Positions 9,028-15,906 of a stretch of DNA of 64,000 nucleotides are shown here, piece by piece. Each line of letters starts with the position of its first letter. Position 1 is the stretch's first letter. The stretch comes from Campylobacter concisus. Its GTDB lineage: Bacteria > Campylobacterota > Campylobacteria > Campylobacterales > Campylobacteraceae. A model generated the notes under the pieces. That model saw only the letters and a list, made by a program, of their open reading frames with translations, was not told the origin of the DNA and made no database searches. Both the position numbers and the translations under genes were made by a program. Where the stretch lies: assembly GCF_003049085.1 (NCBI RefSeq), contig NZ_PIQX01000008.1, positions 1 through 64,000 of the forward strand, read 5' to 3'.

Positions 9028-9171
9028 TTTACTATCCTTAGTTTCTTTAGCTCCATTAAATCTTAATTAAAGATATCGTCTTTTCTTTAAAAAATTTTAT
9101 AAAAATACGTTTTTTAAATTTATCAGAAGTAGTTAAAAGATATTAAAAAGCTTTGTAAAAATGCATAAATT

Positions 9172-9516
9172 TTAGACAATCATCACTGCAGCTACGGCAA
9201 ATCCGCCGTCGTGAGTTATGCTAAGGCTTGCTTCTTTGATATTAAAATTTGTATAAATTTTTGTGCTAAATTTTATCTTTGGTGCGTTTTTTGCGTCTTT
9301 GCTAAGCTCAATGTCCAAAAAGCCACACTCTTTGCTGATGCCCACACCAAGAGCTTTGCTAGCTGCTTCTTTGGCCGCCCAAAATCCAGCCAAAGTCGCA
9401 TCATTTTTTGCTAGCGTGATCTCGTCATCACTAAGAAATTTTTTTAAAAAAAGCTCGCCATAACGAGCCTTAAGTTTTGAAATTCTATCTATCTTAACGA
9501 TATCAATGCCTATCAT
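9172..9516 (-). CDS. acpS: holo-[acyl-carrier-protein] synthase
   Basis: 114 aa, the normal AcpS length. The metal/CoA-binding motif '[10 protein letters not shown]' lies at residues 3-12 and the second signature '[13 protein letters not shown]' at about 45-57. The C-terminal strand '[13 protein letters not shown]' completes the fold. It transfers 4'-phosphopantetheine from CoA to the serine of acyl carrier protein, making ACP active for fatty-acid synthesis. The ATG overlaps the fliL stop by 4 nt, the same fliL-acpS arrangement I recall from C. jejuni. Confidence 0.95.
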   Translation of the reverse strand: MIGIDIVKIDRISKLKARYGELFLKKFLSDDEITLAKNDATLAGFWAAKEAASKALGVGISKECGFLDIELSKDAKNAPKIKFSTKIYTNFNIKEASLSITHDGGFAVAAVMIV

Positions 9517-10049
9517 TGCACCACAAAATCAGTAAAAAATATGTTTTTGATGTAGCCATCATTTAGCACTTCATTTAGCTTGCCGACGATCTCGTCTTTT
9601 AGCCTATCCTTGCCCTTTGCAGTGCTTACTTCTTCGTAGGTTTTTGATGAAAGTGTTCTGATGATAATGTCTCTTAAAAGTGCTTTTTTCTTATCAAGCT
9701 CAGGAGTTAGCAACTCATCGCTTTGCTCCATATCGATCTTTGTTTTAAGAAATCTTGAGCCATTTTCGCTAAGTAAATTTACAATGAACTGATCAAGCGG
9801 ATATATCGGTCCCATATTTGAATAGTCGTTGCTACCATGCTTTGCCTTATTTTGAGCTGGCATGGACTGCGTTTGAGTCTGAGCTGGTGCTTGCATCATG
9901 TTTGCCTCTTTTGGCTCGTCAGAACTAAGCATCAAAAACGCGACTAGCCCTCCAATAACTAGTAGCAAAACAAATATCGCAATGATAATTATCATTAATG
10001 CACCATTGCCACCTTTTTTTGCTTTTTTCTCTTCAACTTCTTCAGCCAT
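9513..10049 (-). CDS. fliL: flagellar basal-body protein FliL
   Basis: 178 aa. A short lysine/glutamate-rich cytoplasmic tail is followed by one membrane helix (about residues 17-40), a Gln/Ala-rich linker and the FliL periplasmic domain ('[26 protein letters not shown]' region, then '[21 protein letters not shown]'). FliL surrounds the stator in the motor and supports torque. AAGGAGGAAAG upstream of the ATG at 10049 is a strong ribosome-binding site. It is the first gene of the fliL-acpS pair. Confidence 0.93.
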   Translation of the reverse strand: MAEEVEEKKAKKGGNGALMIIIIAIFVLLLVIGGLVAFLMLSSDEPKEANMMQAPAQTQTQSMPAQNKAKHGSNDYSNMGPIYPLDQFIVNLLSENGSRFLKTKIDMEQSDELLTPELDKKKALLRDIIIRTLSSKTYEEVSTAKGKDRLKDEIVGKLNEVLNDGYIKNIFFTDFVVQ

Positions 10050-10071
10050 CTTTCCTCCTTTAAGTTTTGGC

Positions 10072-10077
10072 TATAAT
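10072..10077 (+). promoter_or_regulatory. -10 box for the ybaK-like gene
   Basis: TATAAT in the context TTTTGGCTATAAT, 31 bases before the ATG at 10108. The same GGCTATAAT string stands before the SYLF gene (12255) and the MATE gene (27975), a recurring Campylobacter-type -10. Confidence 0.6.
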
Positions 10078-10107
10078 TATACAAAAAATTCGCAAAAATG
10101 AGAAAAA

Positions 10108-10590
10108 ATGATACATAAAACAAATGCTGCTAGAGCTTTAGACAAGCTAAAAATTAATTATGAAATTTTAGAGTATGAAGTTGATTTAAACGATCTTTCA
10201 GCCATCCACGTAGCAGCTAGCACTAAGCAAGATATAAAGCAAATTTATAAAACTATCGTTTGTGAGTGTGAGCCTAAAAATTTCGTTGTTGCTTGCTTGC
10301 AGGGCGATTTGGAGCTTGATCTAAAAGCACTTGCTCACGCGTGTGGCGCCAAACGCTGCGAGCTTATAAATTTAAAAGATCTAGAAAAGATCACTGGCTA
10401 CATCAGGGGCGGCTGCTCACCGCTTGCTATGAAAAAACACTTTGCCACATTTATCGATGAACGTGCAAAAGAGCAAGAATACGTGTTAGTAAGTGCTGGA
10501 GTAAGAGGCAAACAAATAAAAATAGCACCAAATGATCTTTTAAAGGCTTGCGAGGCGAGTTTTGCCAATATCGCTAGGCTAGCTCTTTAA
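10108..10590 (+). CDS. ybaK: YbaK/EbsC-family Cys-tRNA(Pro) deacylase
   Basis: 160 aa, full length. The start 'KTNAARALDKLKINYEILEYE' region is characteristic, followed by the conserved lysine in 'QIYKTIVCE' and the 'GYIRGGCSPLAMKK' loop, ending with 'SAGVRGKQIKIAPNDLL'. YbaK hydrolyses Cys-tRNA(Pro) made by mischarging, an editing function in trans to ProRS. It converges on the downstream methyltransferase gene with a 12-nt tail-to-tail overlap. Confidence 0.92.
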   Translation: MIHKTNAARALDKLKINYEILEYEVDLNDLSAIHVAASTKQDIKQIYKTIVCECEPKNFVVACLQGDLELDLKALAHACGAKRCELINLKDLEKITGYIRGGCSPLAMKKHFATFIDERAKEQEYVLVSAGVRGKQIKIAPNDLLKACEASFANIARLAL

Positions 10591-11565
10591 AAACTCTATA
10601 AATTTAAACTTCTCGCCTAAAAACTCGGGCGAGAGTAGAAATTTCGCCTGTTTGGCTGCATTTTCATAGGCTTGCTTGCTACCCTTTTCAAGCACCAAAG
10701 ATAAAATTTCATCCACACCAAGATCGCAAACTAAAGCCTCGTTTTGTTTTTTAAATTTAAGCATCTTAAAGCCAGCCTCAAAAAAAGCCTCTTTTACTTG
10801 CTTAAAGCAAAGGCTATATGTTAGATCTGAGCTTTTAAAATATGGCTCGAGGTCTGAAATTTCAAACAAAGAAAATACTTGATGGTCTTTAAAAATCCTT
10901 AGGCTAAACTCATTTTTTGGCTCAAATTCGCCGTAGTCAAAGCTTAAAAATCTTACCTTTTTTGCTGCACTTGCAAGCTGGAGCGCAAATTTAGCGTAGC
11001 TAGTTGATATCTCGCCCTTTTTTATGCCAAATTTCTTTGCAAGTGCTAGCAAATTTTGATCTGCTTTTTGCCAGTAAAATTTTAGATCATCATCCACAAT
11101 AAGCATATTTTGCCCATCTATAATTTCGCAGCTAAACGCATCAAGTAGCTCATTTGAGATGACGAAAATTTCTTCAAACAAGCACTCGCATAAATTTTTA
11201 TAGTGTTTTATTTTTACTTCACCACCAAAGCGTTTTGTAAAAGTCTCAAGCTGTTTTTTACGTAAAATTTCATGAGGTTCGATGATGATAAGCTCTAAAT
11301 TTGGCAAAATTTCTGGCTCAAGCGTAAAAATTCCTTGCGCAAAATCAGCCAGCATATCGCCCGAGTTTGCACCGATCTCTACGACCTTGCAAGAGCTAGA
11401 AATTTCGCCGTTTCTAAGCAGCTTTAAAAAGTAGTTTGCAAGGCAAGCACCAAAGAGATAGCCAATGCTTACATTTGTGTAGAAATCACCCTTTTTGCCG
11501 ATATCTACGCCAAATTTATAGTAGTTTTCATTGACCCAGATATCAAAAAACTCGCTAAATTTCAT
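10579..11565 (-). CDS. SAM-dependent methyltransferase, MidA/NDUFAF7-like
   Basis: 328 aa. 'GKKGDFYTNVSIGYLFGACLANYF' near the N-terminus and the glycine motif 'VVEIGANSGDMLADF' (about residues 60-74) are hallmarks of the DUF185 / NDUFAF7 (MidA) family of class I methyltransferases. In mitochondria NDUFAF7 dimethylates an arginine of complex I subunit NDUFS2; the bacterial substrate is not settled, so respiratory complex maturation is only a suggestion. The start overlaps the stop of the upstream TRIC-like gene by 4 nt. Confidence 0.82.
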   Translation of the reverse strand: MKFSEFFDIWVNENYYKFGVDIGKKGDFYTNVSIGYLFGACLANYFLKLLRNGEISSSCKVVEIGANSGDMLADFAQGIFTLEPEILPNLELIIIEPHEILRKKQLETFTKRFGGEVKIKHYKNLCECLFEEIFVISNELLDAFSCEIIDGQNMLIVDDDLKFYWQKADQNLLALAKKFGIKKGEISTSYAKFALQLASAAKKVRFLSFDYGEFEPKNEFSLRIFKDHQVFSLFEISDLEPYFKSSDLTYSLCFKQVKEAFFEAGFKMLKFKKQNEALVCDLGVDEILSLVLEKGSKQAYENAAKQAKFLLSPEFLGEKFKFIEFLKS

Positions 11566-12170
11566 AGATCAGGTAGCTTCCAGCCTCTGTAAAACGCAAA
11601 CATCCTAACTGTAATGCCAGCAGCAAGCAAGAGCATAGTAAAAAATATATTGGTAAGACCTAGATGATATAGCGCAAAGTAAGCAAGCCCCACGCCAAGG
11701 CTTATAGTGCCGTAAAGTCCAGTGCGTAAAAACCATGGGACTTCATTTAGCAAGATATCTCTTAAGATACCGCCACCAACTCCGTTAAAAAAGGCGATCA
11801 TCATGACGCCAAAGATATTGTAGTTGTACTCAATAGCAACCATCGCACCAACAATCGAAAAACAAATAACATCGATCGCATCGGCGAAAATGAATACAAA
11901 TTTTCGCTCCAAACCTTCTCTTTTTATGTGTAAATTTGCCACTCTTGAAACAATCAACATAAAAATAACAACGCTTACTGGCATGTAGTGTGTAAATGAA
12001 TAAACCGCCCTACCAACAAGCATATCACGCATGATACCGCCACCAAGTGCAGTCAAAAATGCAGACAAAAAGACTCCAAGCCAGTCACACTCCTTTTTTA
12101 CTGCAAATAAAAAGCCACTAAGTGCAGCTGATGCGATACCGACGTATTCGACAAAAAGTATTAAACTCAT
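11562..12170 (-). CDS. TRIC/UPF0126-family channel protein
   Basis: 202 aa with seven hydrophobic segments. It is an internal repeat protein: 'LGGGIMRDML' in the first half and 'VGGGILRDILL' in the second are the paired lipid/ion-binding GGGxxRD signatures of the bacterial TRIC (trimeric intracellular cation channel, UPF0126) family, which form trimeric K+-permeable channels. Start ATG at 12170 follows a AAGGAAAAA run. It appears to lead a two-gene operon with the methyltransferase. Confidence 0.87.
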   Translation of the reverse strand: MSLILFVEYVGIASAALSGFLFAVKKECDWLGVFLSAFLTALGGGIMRDMLVGRAVYSFTHYMPVSVVIFMLIVSRVANLHIKREGLERKFVFIFADAIDVICFSIVGAMVAIEYNYNIFGVMMIAFFNGVGGGILRDILLNEVPWFLRTGLYGTISLGVGLAYFALYHLGLTNIFFTMLLLAAGITVRMFAFYRGWKLPDL

Positions 12171-12254
12171 ATTTTTTCCTTAAAAGGTCGCATTTTATAA
12201 TGAACTCTCATAAAAAATCATTAATAATATTTTTACCATTAGTTTATTTTAGGC

Positions 12255-12260
12255 TATAAT
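12255..12260 (+). promoter_or_regulatory. -10 box for the second SYLF gene
   Basis: TATAAT in AGGCTATAATAACG, 27 bases before the ATG at 12288; AAGGAAGG follows as ribosome-binding site. Confidence 0.6.
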
Positions 12261-12287
12261 AACGAAAAATTTAAGGAAGGAATTTTA

Positions 12288-12950
12288 ATGAAAAGACTAT
12301 TGATCATATTTCTTGCTGGTTTATTTTTCACGCCACACTTAAATGCTGATGTGATCCAAAATCAAAAGCTAAAAAATGCAATAAATATTTTAAATGCTTT
12401 TGGTGCGAGAAATTTAAAGCCAAACACTAAATTTGAAGGCATAAAAGCGATCGCCATAATCCCTGATGTGACAAAAGCAGGCGCTGTTGTAACTGGATCA
12501 ACAGGTAAAGGCGTATTTATCGCTAAAAACGATGATGGTGAATGGTCAAGCCCATTTTTTGTAAATTACACATCTGGAAGCATAGGCTTGCAGCTTGGTT
12601 ACAGCTCAGCTGACATGATCATCTTATTTAAAAATTCAGAAGCTTATGCAAATTTATTTAATGCAAAAGATACGATCAGTCTAAAAGCAGAAGCAACTGG
12701 TGGCGTTGGTAATGAAGTAGCGATCACAAGTGATTTGCCTGAAATTTCAGCATTTGCTGAGGAGCGTGGCAAGACAAGTGGTGCTTTTGTAGGCGTTAGC
12801 CTAGATGTGGCAAGGCTTAAAATAAATATACAAGATACAAATGATTACTATGAGCGAATGTATGATTTTGAAAATATCTACAACAATAGCCCAAAAGCTA
12901 GTAAATACACTCTGAAATTTAAAGAAATAATCTCAAAATACTTCTTATAG
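12288..12950 (+). CDS. SYLF-domain periplasmic protein (second copy)
   Basis: 220 aa. Signal peptide at residues 1-20 ending 'HLNA|DV', then a SYLF domain: 'GIKAIAIIPDVTKAGAVVTG', 'SGSIGLQLGYSSADMIILF', 'FVGVSLDVARLKI' and a C-terminal tyrosine-rich tail. It shares the SYLF core with the protein at 2111-2707 but has a different N-terminal portion, so it is a distant paralogue rather than a recent duplicate. Strong AAGGAAGG ribosome-binding site. Monocistronic: promoter upstream and a hairpin terminator downstream. Confidence 0.86.
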   Translation: MKRLLIIFLAGLFFTPHLNADVIQNQKLKNAINILNAFGARNLKPNTKFEGIKAIAIIPDVTKAGAVVTGSTGKGVFIAKNDDGEWSSPFFVNYTSGSIGLQLGYSSADMIILFKNSEAYANLFNAKDTISLKAEATGGVGNEVAITSDLPEISAFAEERGKTSGAFVGVSLDVARLKINIQDTNDYYERMYDFENIYNNSPKASKYTLKFKEIISKYFL

Positions 12951-12959
12951 CTCAAATTT

Positions 12960-12993
12960 CTTGGCTCATTAAGTGGGTCAAGAGCTCTTTTTA
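12960..12993 (+). terminator. rho-independent terminator of the SYLF gene
   Basis: CTTGGCTC (12960-12967) pairs, with two G-U wobbles in RNA, to GGGTCAAG (12975-12982), followed by AGCTC and a T-rich run (TTTTTATTTTT). Placement 10 bases after the stop fits an intrinsic terminator. Confidence 0.65.
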
Positions 12994-13041
12994 TTTTTAC
13001 TTTTTTGATTAATTTTATAGAAGTTATGGCTTAGCTTTTTG

Positions 13042-13251
13042 CTAAACCATAAATAGTGAAACAAAGCGTTTTTTAGGGATTGGAGAAAATTGAGTCATAT
13101 ACTCAAACGCTTCTTCGTAATCGCCATCTGTATATTGTGCAACTTGTTCGATAAGCTCATAAAGCTCCTCATCGTCCATAGAATCAAAACTGCCTCTATT
13201 TTCTAAAACCTCTAACAAAACGGCGTCTAATTCAAGCTCGTCGTAAGTCAT
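13042..13251 (-). CDS. small acidic hypothetical protein, 69 aa
   Basis: 69 aa, strongly acidic, starting 'MTYDELELDAVLLEVLENRG' and continuing 'DDEELYELIEQVAQYTDGDYEEAFEYM'. The sequence predicts one or two amphipathic helices and no membrane segment. I chose the ATG at 13251 because AGGAAT precedes it; a longer frame to 13299 has no such site. I do not recognise a family. It faces away from the Fur-family gene with about 150 bases between them, so the two could share a regulatory region. Confidence 0.6.
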   Translation of the reverse strand: MTYDELELDAVLLEVLENRGSFDSMDDEELYELIEQVAQYTDGDYEEAFEYMTQFSPIPKKRFVSLFMV

Positions 13252-13375
13252 TTTATTCCTTAATTTTGATTTAAAAAATGCGACACTATACCAAAACAAT
13301 CTTATAAAATACTTTACTTAAAATTCGTAAGAAATTTTATGCTTTTTTTATAAGTAAAGTTGTAAAATCCTTATA

Positions 13376-13385
13376 TTCATTATCA
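13376..13385. promoter_or_regulatory. candidate Fur-family operator upstream of the regulator
   Basis: TTCATTATCA lies 16 bases before the GTG start of the Fur-family gene. TTCATTATC recurs in inverse orientation at 13874-13882, just in front of the metal cluster. It resembles one half of a classical Fur box (a repeat of GATAAT). Autoregulation is an inference. Confidence 0.4.
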
Positions 13386-13401
13386 TTTTAGTTAGGTTTT
13401 T

Positions 13402-13848
13402 GTGGATAATTTTGAACTATTTTATAAGCATTTTAAAGAGTTTTTAGAAGCCTTTGGGCAGAAAAGCTCAGAGTTAAAAGAACAAATTTTGCATGTACTT
13501 TTCATTAGCAACTCTCATCTAAGTGCTCAAGAAATTTCTTCAGAAGTTTACAAAATACACAAGAATGAAATTTCAATGACATCAATTTACTCGTTTTTAA
13601 ATTTTCTCGAAATGCATCATCTTGCAAACTGCTTTGAAGAAAATGGAGTAAAGAAATTTGAGCTAAATTTAAAATCCTCGCATGATCATTTGATATGTGA
13701 AATTTGTGAAAAGATAGTTGATTTTGAAGATGAGATGATAGAGCAAAGGCAAGAGCAAATTTGCAAAGAAAAAAATTTTAGTGAGCAGTCGCATACGATG
13801 ATACTTTATGGTATTTGCAGTGATTGCCAAGAGAAAAATGGAAATTAA
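13402..13848 (+). CDS. Fur-family metalloregulator
   Basis: 148 aa from a GTG start at 13402. The N-terminal winged helix ('QILHVLFISNSHLSAQEISSEV', 'SMTSIYSFLNFLEMHHL') is followed by the Fur dimerisation/metal domain with 'HDHLICEICEKIVDF' (H..H and first CxxC) and a second CxxC ('GICSDCQEK') for structural zinc. The recognition helix departs from typical Fur/PerR ('S..TIYR'), so this is a divergent member rather than the global Fur. The gene ends 101 bases before the operon at 13950 and is the obvious candidate to control it. In C. difficile a dedicated regulator, FezX, accompanies the ferrosome genes; equivalence is inference. Confidence 0.9.
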   Translation: MDNFELFYKHFKEFLEAFGQKSSELKEQILHVLFISNSHLSAQEISSEVYKIHKNEISMTSIYSFLNFLEMHHLANCFEENGVKKFELNLKSSHDHLICEICEKIVDFEDEMIEQRQEQICKEKNFSEQSHTMILYGICSDCQEKNGN

Positions 13849-13851
13849 ATT

Positions 13852-13883
13852 TTATCATTTCATTTTACTTTTTGATAATGAAA
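13852..13883. promoter_or_regulatory. candidate operator in front of the putative iron-compartment operon
   Basis: TTATCA (13852-13857) and TGATAA (13873-13878) form an inverted repeat across 15 bases, and GATAATGAAA (13874-13883) is the reverse complement of the TTCATTATC element upstream of the Fur-family gene. A GATAAT sequence further on and AAAGGA before the ATG at 13950 complete a plausible promoter region. Confidence 0.4.
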
Positions 13884-13949
13884 GACAAAAAAATTTCAGA
13901 TTTATTTAAGCTGTGAAATAGATAATACGCAATTAAAAAAAGGATAAAA

Positions 13950-14273
13950 ATGGATATAAAAACACAAACTTTAGCACAAGTTGCAAGCTATTTTTCAATG
14001 ATAGCTCACACAAACGGCAGACTAAGAGTAAGAGTTAGTCCAAAGATAAAAGAGCTAAGCAGTAGCGTAAATTTAGCTAGCTTAGATGATGTGATAGCTC
14101 AGATAAATGGTATAAAAAATGTAAAATTTAACAAGCTAATCGGCTCTGTAACGATCGAATATGATCATGAAATTTTTCCAAAAAACCTTTGGGAAGATCT
14201 TTTAAAAGGGCAAAATTTAGAAGAGATTTCAACTAGAGTAAATGAAGTTGCAAAAGAAGTGAAATATGCTTAA
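13950..14273 (+). CDS. HMA-like domain protein without CxxC (HMA2 type)
   Basis: 107 aa, soluble. Residues about 22-75 have the beta-alpha-beta order of a heavy-metal-associated fold: 'AHTNGRLRVRVSPKIKEL' (strand, arginine-rich), a helix, then 'GIKNVKFNKLIGSVTIEYD'. The metal-binding CxxC is absent. The N-terminal domain of the P-type ATPase in the same operon has the same pattern ('NRARFICESL' and 'LSVRVNKYAKSIIVEYN'), so the two domains look related and may pair. ATG at 13950 follows AAAAAAAGGAT. The stop overlaps the next gene by 8 nt. Likely role: partner or adaptor of the ATPase (inference). Confidence 0.7.
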   Translation: MDIKTQTLAQVASYFSMIAHTNGRLRVRVSPKIKELSSSVNLASLDDVIAQINGIKNVKFNKLIGSVTIEYDHEIFPKNLWEDLLKGQNLEEISTRVNEVAKEVKYA

Positions 14274-14916
14274 TGAACTTTTAAATGCATCATATACCAG
14301 CGAAAAGAACGCACTTAGCTTATATGAAAATTTAGCTTTATTTGGTGATGTTTTTAACGAGATTGCAAATATCAGAAAAAATGCGATCATCTTGATAGAA
14401 AAATTTGCGAGCACACATGATTACGAGCTTGCTTGCGAAAATGAAGCTATATTTTTGCCAGCAAAAAATAAAGAAGATGCGCTGATACAAGTTTTAAACT
14501 ACGAGTTAGAGCTAAATAAAATGTATGAAAAATTTTGTGAAAGCTTAGATGATGAAGAGCTAAAAGATCTATTTTTTAGACTTTGGGCTACTTCAAACAA
14601 CGAATACATCGCCTCTTTAAAGCAACGTTTAAAAGAAATTTATAGTGGCTGTGAAATAAAAAATGAGCTAAATTTAAATGAAATTTCACAAAATTTTGAG
14701 CAAAATGGCATAACAAATATTTTAGAAAACTATCAAAATGACTTTAATGAGATAACTAAAAGCTTGCAAAATATCGCAAGTGGCAAGGCTGATAAAAGCG
14801 AGTTAGCAAAGATAACTAATAATCCAAATTTCTCGTTTTTTAGCGGACTTGCGCTTGGGGCATTAGGCATTTCAGTAGTTAGTAAAAATTTTAATAAGGA
14901 TGAAGAAAATGAATAA
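14266..14916 (+). CDS. ferritin-like helical protein with C-terminal membrane helix
   Basis: 216 aa. Residues 1-125 are predicted helical and glutamate-rich with a ferritin-like look: 'YTSEKNALSLYENLALFGDVF', 'YELELNKMYEKFCESL' and 'FRLWATSNNEYIASLKQRL', each with spaced E/Y/H-type ligands, though no complete diiron motif can be assigned by eye. The C-terminus carries one hydrophobic glycine-zipper segment 'FFSGLALGALGISVV' (about 191-205) and a charged tail, predicting membrane attachment. Overlaps with both neighbours show operonic coupling. A membrane-tethered ferritin-like protein beside a metal ATPase suggests iron handling; this is inference. Confidence 0.6.
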   Translation: MLNELLNASYTSEKNALSLYENLALFGDVFNEIANIRKNAIILIEKFASTHDYELACENEAIFLPAKNKEDALIQVLNYELELNKMYEKFCESLDDEELKDLFFRLWATSNNEYIASLKQRLKEIYSGCEIKNELNLNEISQNFEQNGITNILENYQNDFNEITKSLQNIASGKADKSELAKITNNPNFSFFSGLALGALGISVVSKNFNKDEENE

Positions 14917-14947
14917 TTTACAAAATCAAACAAAGAAAGGATTTAAA

Positions 14948-15259
14948 ATGGCATTACCATTTTTAGCAGGTTTAGCAGTAGGCGGTTTAGCAATAGCTGC
15001 TTGGAATAAAAGAGATAAGATCAAAGAGTACGCCCAAGATGGCTTTGATAAAGGCAAAGAGGCCGCAAAAGATCTTTACAAAAAAGGTAAAAGTGTTGCA
15101 AAAGATGCAAAAGACTTTATAGTAAAAGAAGAGAAAAAAGCAAAACGTGGTGCTAAAAAAGTAGAAAAAGAGGCTGAAAAAGTGGTAAAGAAAACAAGAA
15201 AACCACGCGCTAAAAAGCCAGCCGCTCCAAAAGCTATCACACCAAACGATATAGCTTAA
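14948..15259 (+). CDS. YtxH-like glycine-zipper membrane protein with basic tail
   Basis: 103 aa from the ATG at 14948, which has a strong AAAGAAAGGA site; an alternative ATG at 14909 with AAGGA would add 13 residues and overlap the previous stop. Residues about 3-18 form one membrane helix, 'PFLAGLAVGGLAIAAW', of glycine-zipper type, followed by a YtxH-like amphipathic region and a lysine/alanine/proline-rich tail ('KKTRKPRAKKPAAPKA') like histone H1. Such a tail could bind an anionic surface (phosphate mineral, lipid or nucleic acid). The segment repeats the GLAVGG motif found in the flanking proteins. Confidence 0.75.
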   Translation: MALPFLAGLAVGGLAIAAWNKRDKIKEYAQDGFDKGKEAAKDLYKKGKSVAKDAKDFIVKEEKKAKRGAKKVEKEAEKVVKKTRKPRAKKPAAPKAITPNDIA

Positions 15260-15268
15260 GGATAGAGA

Positions 15269-15583
15269 ATGCAAGAAAATAGTCTTTTTACACTTTCAAG
15301 CACAAGACTTCCATTTGATCACTTCATCAGCGGTGCTTTAATCGCTGGCATGGGTGCAGCTGCACTTGGCTTTAGTGACTATCTAAATAATAGAGCAACT
15401 AAAAAAGATGTCGCTAAAAAGATAGCGAAATACGCTGTAACAGGTGGTTTTGTAGGTGCTGTTGGTATTCATGCTTCAAATTTAATAGCACAAAAAAAAT
15501 ATCTAAATGCAGCAGCTTTTACAGCAGCTGGTATCGGCGGTCTTTTGATAGCAGAAAAACTAATAAAATTGGAGAGTAAATAA
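15269..15583 (+). CDS. small glycine-zipper membrane protein, 104 aa
   Basis: 104 aa with three hydrophobic, glycine/alanine-rich segments: 'FISGALIAGMGAAALGF' (about 19-35), 'AVTGGFVGAVGIHASNLIA' (about 56-74) and 'AAAFTAAGIGGLLIAEKLI' (about 81-99), separated by lysine-rich loops. Small-residue-every-four spacing is typical of tightly packed, membrane-curving helices. I recognise no characterised family. The stop overlaps the next ATG by 1 nt. In the ferrosome clusters described by others, a small hydrophobic protein (FezA) accompanies the ATPase; this and the two neighbours are the candidates here, by inference. Confidence 0.7.
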   Translation: MQENSLFTLSSTRLPFDHFISGALIAGMGAAALGFSDYLNNRATKKDVAKKIAKYAVTGGFVGAVGIHASNLIAQKKYLNAAAFTAAGIGGLLIAEKLIKLESK

Positions 15584-15906
15584 TGAATAACCCTTACATC
15601 AACGAAGAAAACGTAGCAAGTGAAACTGCAGCTAACAATGTAGCAGCTACTCAGCCAAGCGCAATCGATAATGCAATAAACAATGCAGCTCAAAATTTAC
15701 CATTTGTACCTGAAAATTTTAATGCTGCTGGCTTTGTAAAAGGTCTAGTTTTAGGTGGTATCGCAGCTTATGTACTGACTAATCCAAAAGCGCAAGAGTG
15801 CGTATTTAAAGCGATTATCAAAGGTGGCGAGCTTATAAATGCTGGCATAGAAGAACTAAAAGAGCGTTTTGAAGATGTCAAAGCAGAACTTGACTCACAA
15901 AAATAA
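15583..15906 (+). CDS. glycine-zipper protein, 107 aa
   Basis: 107 aa. An Asn/Ala-rich, low-complexity N-terminus ('AANNVAATQPSAIDNAINNAAQN') is followed by one membrane helix 'AAGFVKGLVLGGIAAYVL' (about 46-63) and an amphipathic helix 'AGIEELKERFEDVKAEL'. The helix repeats the GL-x-x-GG pattern of the 103-aa and 216-aa proteins upstream. The 3' end overlaps the ATPase gene by 32 nt from the chosen ATG, a sign of tight coupling. No known function. Confidence 0.7.
   Translation: MNNPYINEENVASETAANNVAATQPSAIDNAINNAAQNLPFVPENFNAAGFVKGLVLGGIAAYVLTNPKAQECVFKAIIKGGELINAGIEELKERFEDVKAELDSQK

Noticed and set aside
13402-13848. Calling the regulator the global Fur
   Set aside because: The recognition helix differs from usual Fur and it sits beside a dedicated cluster, so only family level is supported.
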